From the NCBI RefSeq assembly GCF_029263665.1, contig NZ_JAJUFQ010000010.1, positions 62,001-126,000 on the forward strand: a stretch of DNA of 64,000 nucleotides. The letters run 5' to 3'. The position numbers and the translations under genes were made by a program. Of this stretch, positions 17,732 through 26,521 are shown piece after piece. Every line of letters starts with the position of its first letter. The stretch's first letter is position 1. The notes under the pieces are model-generated. The model was not told the origin of the DNA. It searched no databases and saw nothing but the letters and a program-made list of their open reading frames with translations. This stretch comes from Halomonas sp. (GTDB lineage: Bacteria; Pseudomonadota; Gammaproteobacteria; Pseudomonadales; Halomonadaceae).

Positions 17732-19063
17732 ATGTCCACACCCGACAACAGCCTGAGTCGCCCACGGGGCGCGCTTGACCGATATTTCAAGCTCGGTGAG
17801 CACAACACTGACGTCAAGACGGAAATCATCGCCGGTATCACCACCTTCCTGACCATGGCGTACATCATTTTCGTCAACCCCAGCATCCTGTCTGAAGCAG
17901 GCATGGATTATGGGGCTGTGTTCGTCGCCACCTGTCTGGCTGCTGCGATTGGCTGCCTGGTGATGGGATTGTGGGCCAACTATCCCGTCGCCCTGGCGCC
18001 GGGAATGGGGCTCAATGCCTTCTTCACCTATGGTGTGGTCCTTGGCATGGGGCATACCTGGCAGGTTGCCCTGGGCGGTGTCTTTCTATCGGGGGTGACC
18101 TTTTTCCTGCTGAGCATCTTTCGTATTCGGGAATGGATCATCAATGCCATTCCCATGACCTTGCGCTTGGGCATTGCCGCGGGGATCGGTCTGTTCCTCG
18201 GCATGATTGCCTTGAAGAATGCCGGCATTGTTGTCGATAACCCGGCCACTCTGGTGGGCGTGGGGGACTTGTCCCAACCTGCACCGTTGTATGCCCTGGG
18301 CGGCTTTTTCCTGATCACGGCACTGGCTCACTTGCGTGTGACGGGAGCGGTGATGATCGGCATCCTCGGCGTCACCATCCTGGCCATGTTGCTGGGACAT
18401 AACGAGTTCGCCGGTGTGGTTTCCATGCCTCCTTCCATCGCACCGACGATCCTGCAACTGGATATCAGCGGTGCTCTGGACGTCGGCATGATCAGCGTGG
18501 TGTTTGCTTTCCTGTTCGTCGACCTGTTCGACACGTCCGGCACCCTGGTCGGTGTGGCTCACCGTGGTGGCCTGCTCGACAAGGATGGCAAGCTGCCGCG
18601 CCTGGGGCGTGCCCTGATGGCTGACTCCACGGCGACCATGGCGGGGGCCGCATTGGGCACCTCGACCACGACCAGCTATGTGGAAAGCACCGCGGGTATC
18701 GCTGCTGGCGGGCGTACCGGCCTGACCGCTGTCGTGGTAGCGGTGCTGTTCCTGTGTGGGTTGTTCTTCTCTCCTCTGGCGGGCTCCATTCCTCCCTATG
18801 CCACGGCGGGCGCCTTGCTGTATGTGGCCGCGCTGATGACCGGCAGCCTGGCCCATGTGGACTGGGACGATGCGACGGAAGCGGCCCCGGTGATGATCGC
18901 CGCCCTGGCCATGCCGCTGACGTTCTCCATCGCGGAGGGCATTGCCCTGGGGTTCGTGAGTTATGTGGCGATCAAGGCGCTATCCGGCCGTTTCCGCGAT
19001 CTCAACTCCGCTGTGGTGATCCTTGGTATATTGTTTGCCTTCAAGCTGCTTTTCATCGATTGA
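17732..19063 (+). CDS. NCS2 purine permease (adenine/hypoxanthine/guanine type)
   Basis: A 443-residue inner-membrane protein of the AzgA/PbuG/GhxP branch of NCS2, with about 12-14 hydrophobic segments. Family motifs include ITTFLTMAYIIFVNP near the start, GMGLNAFFTYGVVLGMG and FVDLFDTSGTLVGVA, the latter holding the substrate-binding acidic residues. It imports purine bases by proton symport. The ATG at 17732 is preferred (AGGAT upstream); an in-frame ATG lies 8 codons earlier. It precedes apt and gpt, so uptake and phosphoribosylation of purine bases are clustered. Confidence 0.9.
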   Translation: MSTPDNSLSRPRGALDRYFKLGEHNTDVKTEIIAGITTFLTMAYIIFVNPSILSEAGMDYGAVFVATCLAAAIGCLVMGLWANYPVALAPGMGLNAFFTYGVVLGMGHTWQVALGGVFLSGVTFFLLSIFRIREWIINAIPMTLRLGIAAGIGLFLGMIALKNAGIVVDNPATLVGVGDLSQPAPLYALGGFFLITALAHLRVTGAVMIGILGVTILAMLLGHNEFAGVVSMPPSIAPTILQLDISGALDVGMISVVFAFLFVDLFDTSGTLVGVAHRGGLLDKDGKLPRLGRALMADSTATMAGAALGTSTTTSYVESTAGIAAGGRTGLTAVVVAVLFLCGLFFSPLAGSIPPYATAGALLYVAALMTGSLAHVDWDDATEAAPVMIAALAMPLTFSIAEGIALGFVSYVAIKALSGRFRDLNSAVVILGILFAFKLLFID

Positions 19064-19152
19064 TGGTTTTTCGCTCGGTAGCCTGCGCCGTGTGCCCTGG
19101 CTACCGTTTTCTCGACTGACGCTTCATTGACCAACCTGTATTGACGAATCCT

Positions 19153-19716
19153 ATGACTGAGACTGCCATGAGCATTTACGGCGACTATATCAAGTCTGTC
19201 ATTCGCACTGTTCCCGATTGGCCCCAGGAGGGGGTCAATTTCCGTGACATCACGCCATTGCTGCAGAACAGTGCGGCTTTCCGCAAGCTGATTGACAGCT
19301 TTGTGCACCGCTATCAGGAGATGCAGCTGGATGCCATCGCCGCCATCGATGCCCGTGGCTTTATCATTGGTGCTCCTGTGGCCTACGAGCTGGGCTGCAG
19401 CTTTGTGCCGGTGCGCAAGAAAGGCAAGCTGCCGTTCCAGACGATCAGCCAGACCTACACGCTGGAATATGGTCAGGCCGAGGTGGAAATGCATGCCGAC
19501 GCCTTTCGTGATGGCGACCGCATCCTGATCATGGATGACCTCATTGCCACCGGAGGCACCATGCTGGCGGCGGCCGAACTGATCAAGCGCAGTCACGGCC
19601 AGGTGGTCGAGACGGCGGCTATCGTTGATTTGCCGGACCTGGGCGGTAGCCAGAAAGTGCGTGATGCTGGTTACAGTGTCTTCGCGGTATGCAGTTTTAC
19701 TGAGGACGAAGCATGA
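19153..19716 (+). CDS. apt: Adenine phosphoribosyltransferase
   Basis: A 187-residue type I phosphoribosyltransferase converting adenine and PRPP to AMP. The PRPP-binding motif [13 protein letters not shown] and the adenine-site region [18 protein letters not shown] are intact. The start at 19153 ([16 protein letters not shown]) aligns in length with E. coli Apt; neither alternative start has a clear ribosome binding site. Its stop overlaps the gpt start by 4 bases (ATGA), so translation is coupled. Confidence 0.94.
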   Translation: MTETAMSIYGDYIKSVIRTVPDWPQEGVNFRDITPLLQNSAAFRKLIDSFVHRYQEMQLDAIAAIDARGFIIGAPVAYELGCSFVPVRKKGKLPFQTISQTYTLEYGQAEVEMHADAFRDGDRILIMDDLIATGGTMLAAAELIKRSHGQVVETAAIVDLPDLGGSQKVRDAGYSVFAVCSFTEDEA

Positions 19717-20216
19717 GCGGTCGTTACCACAAGCATTTCACCGTTTCCTGGGACCAACTGCATCGCGATGTGCGTGAGTTGTGCCATCGGCTGATGGAGA
19801 AGGACTTCAAGGGGATCGTCGCCATCACCCGTGGAGGTTTGATTCCGGCTGCCCTGATTGCCCGCGAACTGAATATCCGCCTGATTGATACTGTCTGTAT
19901 CAAGAGTTATGACCACATGGATCAGGACAGCCTGCATGTGCTCAAGGGTGTTGATCATGATGGCGAAGGCTGGTTGCTGGTCGATGATCTGGTCGATACG
20001 GGCAAGACCGCCAAGGCGGTGCGCGAAATGCTGCCCAAGGCGCAATTCGTGACCATCTATGCCAAGCCCGAGGGGCGCCCGCTGGTGGACCAGTATCTCA
20101 CCGAAGTGGCCCAGGATTGCTGGATTCAGTTTCCGTGGGACATGGGCGTGGCCTACGTGGAACCGCTGGTGGATCAACGTCGTTCCGATCTGCAAAACTC
20201 TGCTGCCGGGGAGTGA
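19713..20216 (+). CDS. gpt: Xanthine(-guanine) phosphoribosyltransferase
   Basis: A 167-residue purine phosphoribosyltransferase that makes XMP or GMP from xanthine or guanine and PRPP. The PRPP loop [14 protein letters not shown] and the [20 protein letters not shown] segment match Gpt. It overlaps apt by 4 bases and is followed 5 bp later by ung, forming an apt-gpt-ung run. Confidence 0.93.
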   Translation: MSGRYHKHFTVSWDQLHRDVRELCHRLMEKDFKGIVAITRGGLIPAALIARELNIRLIDTVCIKSYDHMDQDSLHVLKGVDHDGEGWLLVDDLVDTGKTAKAVREMLPKAQFVTIYAKPEGRPLVDQYLTEVAQDCWIQFPWDMGVAYVEPLVDQRRSDLQNSAAGE

Positions 20217-20221
20217 ACAGG

Positions 20222-20920
20222 ATGGCGCAGGTGCTCCCTGACAGTTGGCAGCAGTGGCTTGGTGGCGAGTTCGAGCAGCCCTACATGGGGGCGCTGCGTG
20301 AATTCCTGGCGGCGGAGAAGGCGAACAGGAAGATCATCTATCCGCACTCTGCGGACTGGTTCCGAGCCTTCGAGTTGACGCCTCTGGATCAGGTCAAGGT
20401 GGTGATCCTTGGTCAGGATCCTTATCACGGGCCGGGGCAGGCGCATGGTCTATGCTTCTCGGTACGCCCTGGTGTGAAAACGCCACCGTCATTGATCAAC
20501 ATCTACAAGGAGTTGCAGGAGGACCTTGGTGTCACTCCGGTCAACCATGGTCATCTGGAACCCTGGGCGCGTCAGGGGGTATTGCTGCTCAACACGTCTC
20601 TGACGGTGGAGCAGGGTATTGCGGCGTCGCATCGTGGCAGAGGCTGGGAAACGTTCACCGATCGTGCCATTCAGGCGGTCAGTGCCCATGCGTCACCTTC
20701 GGTGTTTCTGTTGTGGGGTAGCCATGCACGGCAGAAGAAGGCCCTGATCGATCGCCATCGGCACCTGATACTGGAATCGCCGCACCCATCTCCCTTGTCA
20801 GCGCACCGCGGCTTCTTCGGTAACCACCATTTTTCCCAGGCCAACGCCTTTCTGCAGGCGAATGGCCGTACACCGGTGGACTGGCAGTTGCCGGCGACCC
20901 CAGACTGCGTTGACGCTTAA
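20222..20920 (+). CDS. ung: Uracil-DNA glycosylase
   Basis: A 232-residue family-1 UDG that excises uracil from DNA. The water-activating loop GQDPYHG (Asp66) and the minor-groove intercalation loop [11 protein letters not shown] are both intact. The ATG at 20222 follows GGGGAGTGAACAGG; the longer upstream frame overlaps gpt and is not conserved. Placement after purine-salvage genes puts a nucleobase-repair function in the same transcript, probably by operon history rather than pathway. Confidence 0.96.
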   Translation: MAQVLPDSWQQWLGGEFEQPYMGALREFLAAEKANRKIIYPHSADWFRAFELTPLDQVKVVILGQDPYHGPGQAHGLCFSVRPGVKTPPSLINIYKELQEDLGVTPVNHGHLEPWARQGVLLLNTSLTVEQGIAASHRGRGWETFTDRAIQAVSAHASPSVFLLWGSHARQKKALIDRHRHLILESPHPSPLSAHRGFFGNHHFSQANAFLQANGRTPVDWQLPATPDCVDA

Positions 20921-20945
20921 CCGAACAGCAAGATGCAGGTAGAAT
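20917..20945 (+). promoter_or_regulatory. Candidate upp promoter
   Basis: TTAACC (20917-20922), 17-bp spacer, TAGAAT (20940-20945) followed by GCGCCC. The -10 and GC-rich discriminator resemble the tRNA-Val promoter in this window. The transcript would begin near 20952 and carry the three-hairpin leader. Confidence 0.4.
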
Positions 20946-20958
20946 GCGCCCGGTTTTT

Positions 20959-21035
20959 TATTGCGACCCGAAGCCGTCGCACGAGCGTTATTGCGACCCT
21001 GTCGCACTCATTAATGCGACCCATGAACGTCGCAT
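20959..21035 (+). promoter_or_regulatory. Triple TGCGAC/GTCGCA dyad array in the upp leader
   Basis: Three successive inverted repeats with the same arms: TGCGAC-N8-GTCGCA (20962-20981), TGCGAC-CCT-GTCGCA (20992-21006) and ATGCGAC-N8-GTCGCAT (21014-21035). Each is introduced by TTATTGCGACCC or TTAATGCGACCC, so they are also direct repeats. They lie between a likely promoter and the upp start. They could be stacked RNA hairpins or operator sites; nothing I know matches. Confidence 0.6.
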
Positions 21036-21071
21036 TCGAAAATCTGCCGCAACCTAAAAAGAGGTCTGCTC

Positions 21072-21701
21072 ATGAGCGTCCATGCCATCAATCATCCTCT
21101 CGTCCAGCACAAGCTGGGGCTGATGCGTCAAGCAGGGCTCAGTACCAAGAGTTTCCGTGAGCTGGCCGGCGAAGTCGCCAAGCTGCTCACCTATGAAGCT
21201 ACCCAGGATCTGGAACTGGAAACCACCGATATCGAAGGGTGGAGCGGCGATACCATTCAGGCCAAGCAGCTCAAGGGCAAGAAGGTCACGGTCGTACCGA
21301 TCCTGCGTGCTGGCCTGGGAATGCTGGAAGGGGTCACCGACCTGATTCCCAGTGCCCGTGTCAGTGTGGTGGGCCTGTATCGCGATGAAGAAACCCTGCA
21401 GCCTGTGCCGTATTTTTCCAAGTTTGCCAATGATCTTGAAGAGCGCATGGCCATTGTCATCGACCCGATGCTGGCCACTGGCGGTTCCATGGTCGCGACC
21501 CTGGACATGCTGCGCGAGCGTGGTTGCCCGCAGATGAAAGTCATCGTGCTGGTGGCGGCACCGGAAGGTATCCAGAAAGTGCAGGAAGCCTATCCGGATG
21601 TCGAGATCTATACGGCAGCCGTGGACGAGCGTCTCGATGAGAATGGCTATATTGTTCCAGGGCTGGGGGATGCGGGGGATAAGATCTTCGGTACTCGCTA
21701 G
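21072..21701 (+). CDS. upp: Uracil phosphoribosyltransferase
   Basis: A 209-residue enzyme forming UMP from uracil and PRPP. The PRPP-binding motif [11 protein letters not shown], the RAGLGM segment and the C-terminal uracil-binding [11 protein letters not shown] are intact; length equals the E. coli enzyme. The uracil permease gene usually next to upp is instead at 28.5 kb, beyond the glycerol importer. The leader contains three tandem dyads that may regulate expression. Confidence 0.96.
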   Translation: MSVHAINHPLVQHKLGLMRQAGLSTKSFRELAGEVAKLLTYEATQDLELETTDIEGWSGDTIQAKQLKGKKVTVVPILRAGLGMLEGVTDLIPSARVSVVGLYRDEETLQPVPYFSKFANDLEERMAIVIDPMLATGGSMVATLDMLRERGCPQMKVIVLVAAPEGIQKVQEAYPDVEIYTAAVDERLDENGYIVPGLGDAGDKIFGTR

Positions 21702-21713
21702 GCTTTGTAGGAA

Positions 21714-21845
21714 AAGTGTCTGCGCTCGGTGATGCTGCGTTGGAAGCGATCTCAAAATGCTCATTTACACTTCGTAAACTCCGCTTTTTTGATCGCTTCC
21801 GCCTTGCCTGACCATCGCTCGCCGACTTTTCTGACAAAACCAAGG
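21714..21845. repeat. Dispersed intergenic repeat, copy 1
   Basis: Contains CTGCGCTCGGTGATGCTGCG, TCTCAAAATGCTCATTTACAC, GTAAACTCCGCTTTTTTG and GCCTTGCCTGACCATCGCTCG, shared with 29854-29975. The internal GTAAA/TTTAC and CTGCGCTCGG/CGCTCG ends give it hairpin potential. A third, partial copy of the first block is at 21854-21877. Similar elements occur between genes in related genomes, as far as I recall. Confidence 0.75.
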
Positions 21846-21956
21846 CATTACGAGAGTGTCTGCGCTCGGTGATGCTGCGAGCTGGAGCGCAGCGAAGACG
21901 GCAAATCAAGGCTGACTTTTCCGCACGGCCCGGTCCGTGGCGGGCTTGAATGTGAA

Positions 21957-21992
21957 AGATGGATGTTCGATTGCGAACATCCATCTTTTTTT
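21957..21992 (+). terminator. Strong intrinsic terminator
   Basis: Arms AGATGGATGTTCG (21957-21969) and CGAACATCCATCT (21974-21986) with a 4-nt loop and seven T residues after. It ends the upp transcript; the AAA upstream also allows function on the other strand. The rest of the 509-base gap up to glpS holds a dispersed repeat and the glp promoter region and no gene. Confidence 0.88.
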
Positions 21993-22210
21993 ATGCAGGA
22001 AGGTCGTGCAGACACTCGATTTTGGTCGTTTAGACAAAAGTTTGAACTTCCTGCAAATAGAATAGGAATCAATCGATTGTCGCTGATTGACTGCAATGGT
22101 CACAGGCGTTGAAAGACTTTCGTTTGTAAACATCCGTGAGGCTAAAGCGAATCTCTACTACCGTTTATCTGGACCCTCGAAGCGGGAACGGATGACGGAC
22201 GAGATCGCCT

Positions 22211-23323
22211 ATGTCATTGACCTTGGAAGGGGTCACCCGAGTGGTGGCCAACGAAACACATCTCGACGAGGTGTCGATGATCCTGGAGCCAGGGTCCTTC
22301 AATGTACTGCTTGGTCGCACGCTGGCTGGAAAGACATCCCTGATGCGGGTCATGGCAGGCCTCGATCAGGTAACAAGTGGTCGTGTGTTGATGAACGGAG
22401 AAGATGTCACGGGGTTGGGTGTTCGGCAGCGCAATGTGGCGATGGTCTACCAGCAGTTCATCAACTATCCCCACCAGACGGTCTACGACAATATTGCCTC
22501 GCCACTGAAGCTTGCCAAGGTGCCGCGCAAGGAGATCGATGTGCGGGTGCGGGAGGTGGCCAGTCTGCTGCATATCGATCATCTGCTGTCACGCAAGCCG
22601 CTGGAGCTGTCCGGGGGCCAGCAACAACGCACGGCCATGGCTCGTGCGCTGGTCAAGGATGCCAGCCTGGTGCTGTTTGACGAACCTCTGGTCAATCTGG
22701 ATTACAAGTTACGCGAGGAATTTCGTGAGGAGCTGGGGGCGTTATTCGCTGCCCGGGACTGCATTGTCGTGTATGCCACCACGGAGCCCAGCGAAGCCCT
22801 GGCTCTTGGCGGCCATACTGCTGTGCTTCATGAAGGGCGGTTGATGCAGTATGGCCCGACAGCGGATGTGTTTCGGCGACCGAATACGCTCACCTCGGCG
22901 GAAATGTTCTCTGAGCCACCAATGAATGTCATTGGCGGGCATATTCATGCCAATGAAGTCACCTTTGGCGATGACATGCACTTTGCTCTGGACCAGGGGC
23001 TGCGAGGGTTGGGGGAAGGGCACTTCCGCTTTGGCGTGCGCCCGGCTCATTTATCGCTGTCTCCTCAGGCCAATGATGATCTGGCGTTGGATGTCGTTGT
23101 CGACCTGGCAGAGATCAGCGGTTCGGAAACGTTTCTCCATGTGCATCACTCCAGGGGGACGATGGTAGCGCATCTGCCGGGCGTGCATACCTTTGATGTC
23201 AATCAGAAAGTCAGGCTCTATTTCCCCATTCACCGGCTCTATGCCTTCGCGGATGACGGCTCCACGCTGTACATACCTGGCGCCCCTCAGCGCACTGACG
23301 ATGTTGATGGGGAGGTACATTGA
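22211..23323 (+). CDS. glpS: Glycerol ABC transporter ATP-binding subunit 1
   Basis: A 370-residue ABC ATPase with Walker A LLGRTLAGKTSL, signature LSGGQQQR, Walker B LVLFDEPLVNLD and a C-terminal OB/TOBE-type domain, as in MalK-family importers. It starts the six-gene set glpS-T-P-Q-U-V known from Rhizobium leguminosarum as the glycerol importer. Glycerol would be taken up by ATP hydrolysis and then phosphorylated by GlpK encoded at 10 kb. The ribosome binding site is weak (GGACGAG). Confidence 0.85.
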   Translation: MSLTLEGVTRVVANETHLDEVSMILEPGSFNVLLGRTLAGKTSLMRVMAGLDQVTSGRVLMNGEDVTGLGVRQRNVAMVYQQFINYPHQTVYDNIASPLKLAKVPRKEIDVRVREVASLLHIDHLLSRKPLELSGGQQQRTAMARALVKDASLVLFDEPLVNLDYKLREEFREELGALFAARDCIVVYATTEPSEALALGGHTAVLHEGRLMQYGPTADVFRRPNTLTSAEMFSEPPMNVIGGHIHANEVTFGDDMHFALDQGLRGLGEGHFRFGVRPAHLSLSPQANDDLALDVVVDLAEISGSETFLHVHHSRGTMVAHLPGVHTFDVNQKVRLYFPIHRLYAFADDGSTLYIPGAPQRTDDVDGEVH

Positions 23324-24490
23324 ATGGTCGATATCACGCTTTCCGGATTGGCGCACAGTTATCAGTCGTCCCCGTCCAAGGACGAAGATTACGCCATTCG
23401 GCATATGGATCATGTGTGGGAACAGGGTGGCGCCTACGCACTGCTCGGCCCTTCCGGTTGTGGCAAGTCGACGCTGCTCAATATCATGTCAGGGTTGCTG
23501 GCACCGTCTCAGGGCGATGTGCTTTTTGATGACAAGAGAGTCAACCAGTTACCGCCTCAAGAGCGCAACATTGCCCAGGTTTTCCAGTTTCCCGTGGTCT
23601 ACGACACCATGACGGTGTTCGACAATCTGGCGTTTCCGCTACGCAATACAGGCGTGCCTGAGGCACAGATTCGGGAGCGGGTGCACGAAGTGGCGGATGC
23701 GCTGGAACTGACCAGTCACCTGAAGCGCAAGGCCCGCAATCTCACTGCTGATGAGAAGCAGAAGGTTTCCATGGGACGGGGGCTGGTGCGCAGCGATGTG
23801 GCGGCCATTCTGTTCGATGAACCTCTGACGGTGATTGATCCACAGCTCAAGTTCAAGCTGCGCCGCAAGCTCAAGGAAATCCATCAGCGTTTCGCGGTGA
23901 CCATGATCTATGTCACCCATGATCAACTGGAAGCTTCCACCTTCGCCGACAAGATTGCCGTGATGTACGAAGGCCAGATCGTGCAATTTGGTACGCCACG
24001 CGAGTTGTTCGAGCGCCCAGCCCATACCTTCGTCGGCTACTTCATTGGCAGCCCGGGAATGAACTTCCTCGAAGTGGATATGGCCGATGGGCAGGTGGTG
24101 TGTCAAGGCAGCCCTCTTGCCGTGGATGAGTCCGTACAAATGGCGATCGAAAAGGCATTGTCAGGTACCGCAACGGTGAAACTGGGGATTCGCCCTGAGT
24201 TCGTGCAAGTGTCCGCGGAACCCGGCGAGGGTTTCATCGAAGTGAGTATGGACCAGTGTCAGGACCTTGGCACCTTCTCCATTCTCAGCGTGCGTCTTGG
24301 TCAGGTCGTGCTCAAGGCGCGGGTGGAGGAAGGGCGCACATTACCGGCACAAAGGGCATACATACGCTTTCCGCCGGAACATCTGGGCCTGTATGTGGAT
24401 GAGTATCGTGTAGAGATAGGTGGAATTCATAACAAAGAGAATGGGCCCCATGGAGAAGGGAACGGGTTGCATGGGGAGGAGGAGGCATGA
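23324..24490 (+). CDS. glpT: Glycerol ABC transporter ATP-binding subunit 2
   Basis: A 388-residue ABC ATPase partner of GlpS, adjacent with no gap. Walker A GPSGCGKST and Walker B AILFDEPLTVID are normal, but the signature motif reads LTADEKQK instead of LSGGQ.Q, so one of the two composite ATP sites is probably weak, as in other heterodimeric ABC ATPases. The C-terminus ends in a repetitive HGEGNGLHGEEEA tail encoded by degenerate tandem DNA. This glpT is not the glycerol-3-phosphate antiporter of enterics. It overlaps glpP by 4 bases. Confidence 0.83.
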   Translation: MVDITLSGLAHSYQSSPSKDEDYAIRHMDHVWEQGGAYALLGPSGCGKSTLLNIMSGLLAPSQGDVLFDDKRVNQLPPQERNIAQVFQFPVVYDTMTVFDNLAFPLRNTGVPEAQIRERVHEVADALELTSHLKRKARNLTADEKQKVSMGRGLVRSDVAAILFDEPLTVIDPQLKFKLRRKLKEIHQRFAVTMIYVTHDQLEASTFADKIAVMYEGQIVQFGTPRELFERPAHTFVGYFIGSPGMNFLEVDMADGQVVCQGSPLAVDESVQMAIEKALSGTATVKLGIRPEFVQVSAEPGEGFIEVSMDQCQDLGTFSILSVRLGQVVLKARVEEGRTLPAQRAYIRFPPEHLGLYVDEYRVEIGGIHNKENGPHGEGNGLHGEEEA

Positions 24491-25374
24491 ACAAGGTGCG
24501 CAACAACAGTGCCTGGTGGCTGGTGCTGCCGATGTTGGCGCTGGTGACCTTTTCCGCCATCGTGCCGCTGATGACGGTGGTCAATTACTCGGTCCAGGAC
24601 GTTCTTGATCCACATACCCGATATTTCGTGGGTGTCGAATGGTTCGTCGATACACTCAATAACCCAGGATTGCAGGCTGCCCTGGCTCGTCAGTTTGCTT
24701 TCTCGCTGACCATTCTGGCCATCGAAGTGCCGCTGGGGATCGGAGTTGCGCTGCTGATGCCCAAGCGAGGATGGCAGGCCTCCCTGGTGCTGATACTGGT
24801 GACCCTGCCGTTGCTGATTCCGTGGAATGTGGTGGGCAGCATCTGGCAGATCTTCACGCGCGGCGACATCGGCCTGATGGGCTGGAGTCTGAGGCAGCTG
24901 GGCTATCCCTACAACATCACGTCAAGCTCCATTGATGCCTGGGCCACCATCATCTTGATGGATGTGTGGCACTGGACGTCACTGATTGCACTGCTCTGTT
25001 ACAGCGGCCTGCAGGCGATTCCCGAAGCCTACTACCAGGCGGCGCGCATCGATCGTGCCTCGCGCTGGGCGGTATTCCGCTATATCCAATTACCCAAGCT
25101 GACTAATGTGCTGGTCATCGGGGTGCTGTTGCGCTTCATGCACTCATTCATGATCTATGCAGAACCCTTCGTGCTGACCGGGGGAGGTCCGGGCAGCTCG
25201 ACCACTTTCCTCAGTCAGTCCCTGGCCATCATGGCGACGGCACAGTTCGACGTAGGGCCATCTGCGGCATTCTCGCTGATCTATTTCCTTATCATTCTGC
25301 TGGTGTGCTGGGTGTTCTACACCGCCATCATGAACCTGCAGAAAGACCGCCGCGGGGAGGGCCCCGATGCTTAA
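24487..25374 (+). CDS. glpP: Glycerol ABC transporter permease
   Basis: A 295-residue MalF-like permease with six hydrophobic segments and the EAA loop near PEAYYQAARIDRASRWAVFRYIQLP. It pairs with GlpQ to form the channel. It overlaps glpT by ATGA and overlaps glpQ by 8 bases, so the operon is tightly coupled. Family knowledge assigns glycerol; the sequence alone shows a carbohydrate-type permease. Confidence 0.85.
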   Translation: MNKVRNNSAWWLVLPMLALVTFSAIVPLMTVVNYSVQDVLDPHTRYFVGVEWFVDTLNNPGLQAALARQFAFSLTILAIEVPLGIGVALLMPKRGWQASLVLILVTLPLLIPWNVVGSIWQIFTRGDIGLMGWSLRQLGYPYNITSSSIDAWATIILMDVWHWTSLIALLCYSGLQAIPEAYYQAARIDRASRWAVFRYIQLPKLTNVLVIGVLLRFMHSFMIYAEPFVLTGGGPGSSTTFLSQSLAIMATAQFDVGPSAAFSLIYFLIILLVCWVFYTAIMNLQKDRRGEGPDA

Positions 25375-26164
25375 ACGAGCCGTGCTGCTGGGTGCCTATG
25401 TGCTGTTTGTGCTGTTGCCGATCTATTGGCTGGTCAACATGTCGCTGCAGACCAATCGAGAGATCCTCGGAGCGCTGACACTGTGGCCAGAGAATCTTAC
25501 CTTCGCCAATTACATCAAGATCTTCACTTCTTCCAGCTGGTACATGGGCTATGTCAATTCCATCATCTATGTGCTGATGAACATGGCCATCAGCATGTCG
25601 GTGGCATTGCCTGCGGCCTATGCCTTCAGCCGTTACCAGTTCATTGGCGACAAACACCTGTTCTTCTGGCTGTTGACCAACATGATGGCGCCACCGGCAG
25701 TCTTTCTGCTGCCGTATTTCCAGCTGTATTACACCATCGGATTGTTCGACACGCATATTGCCGTGGCATTGGCGCATTGCCTGTTCAACATCCCCCTGGC
25801 GGTATGGATTCTCGAGGGGTTCATGAGCAGTGTGCCCAAGGAAATCGACGAAACGGCTTTCATTGATGGCTACAGCTTTCCACGCTTTTTCCTGCGCGTC
25901 TTCATGCCGCTGATCCGCTCCGGTATCGGCGTGACGCTGTTCTTCCTGTTCATGTTCTCCTGGGTGGAGCTGCTGCTTGCCCGCACCCTGACCTCCACAC
26001 AGGCACAGCCTATCGCTTCAGTGATGACGCGTACTTCCACGGCATCGGGTATTGACTGGGGGACGCTGGCGGCTGCCGGAGTACTGACCATCGTGCCGGG
26101 CATCGTGGTGGTGTTCTTCGTTAGACGTCATATCGCCAAGGGCTTTGCCCTGGGCCGTACCTGA
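25367..26164 (+). CDS. glpQ: Glycerol ABC transporter permease, second subunit
   Basis: A 265-residue MalG-like permease with six hydrophobic segments and the EAA loop PKEIDETAFIDGYSFPRFFLRVFMPL. Together with GlpP it makes the membrane domain of the glycerol importer. In this operon nomenclature glpQ is a permease and not the enteric glycerophosphodiesterase. It is followed 12 bp later by the small glpU gene. Confidence 0.85.
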   Translation: MLKRAVLLGAYVLFVLLPIYWLVNMSLQTNREILGALTLWPENLTFANYIKIFTSSSWYMGYVNSIIYVLMNMAISMSVALPAAYAFSRYQFIGDKHLFFWLLTNMMAPPAVFLLPYFQLYYTIGLFDTHIAVALAHCLFNIPLAVWILEGFMSSVPKEIDETAFIDGYSFPRFFLRVFMPLIRSGIGVTLFFLFMFSWVELLLARTLTSTQAQPIASVMTRTSTASGIDWGTLAAAGVLTIVPGIVVVFFVRRHIAKGFALGRT

Positions 26165-26176
26165 GGAGGGCTGCGC

Positions 26177-26449
26177 ATGTCCTGGATGGTCTGGACCGTT
26201 CCCACTGCAATCTTCTTTGCCATTGTCGCTTTGATGCTGGTCGGCATGACGTTGTGGGAACTGGCATCTCCGACGGTGGAGCGACGTGGTTTTCTACCGA
26301 TTGCCACCACCCGTGGCGATCGTTTTTTCATCGGCATGCTGTCGGCAGCCTATATCCACCTTGCGGTGGTGGGCTTCACATCATTGAGCCTTTGGCTGGC
26401 GTTGGGGGTGTCGGTGGTCTGGATGCTGATCCTGCTGCGCTGGGGATGA
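26177..26449 (+). CDS. glpU: Small membrane protein of the glycerol ABC system (DUF2160)
   Basis: A 90-residue protein with two or three hydrophobic segments (about residues 8-28 and 52-88) and a polar loop VERRGFLPIATTRGDRFF. It matches the DUF2160/GlpU family, which occurs almost only inside glpSTPQUV operons; its role in transport is unknown but may be accessory to the permease. It begins 12 bp after glpQ with GAGGAGGG upstream. Confidence 0.82.
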   Translation: MSWMVWTVPTAIFFAIVALMLVGMTLWELASPTVERRGFLPIATTRGDRFFIGMLSAAYIHLAVVGFTSLSLWLALGVSVVWMLILLRWG

Positions 26450-26473
26450 GCAGGGCAACTCGCCTGATAACGC

Positions 26474-26509
26474 ACCATAACGATCCATCATAACGATCCA
26501 TCATAACAA
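26474..26509. repeat. Short tandem repeat before glpV
   Basis: CATAACGATCCAT occurs as two full copies and one partial copy head to tail in the 72-base gap between glpU and glpV, just before the glpV ribosome binding site. Confidence 0.7.
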
Positions 26510-26521
26510 CGCGAGGTGATC

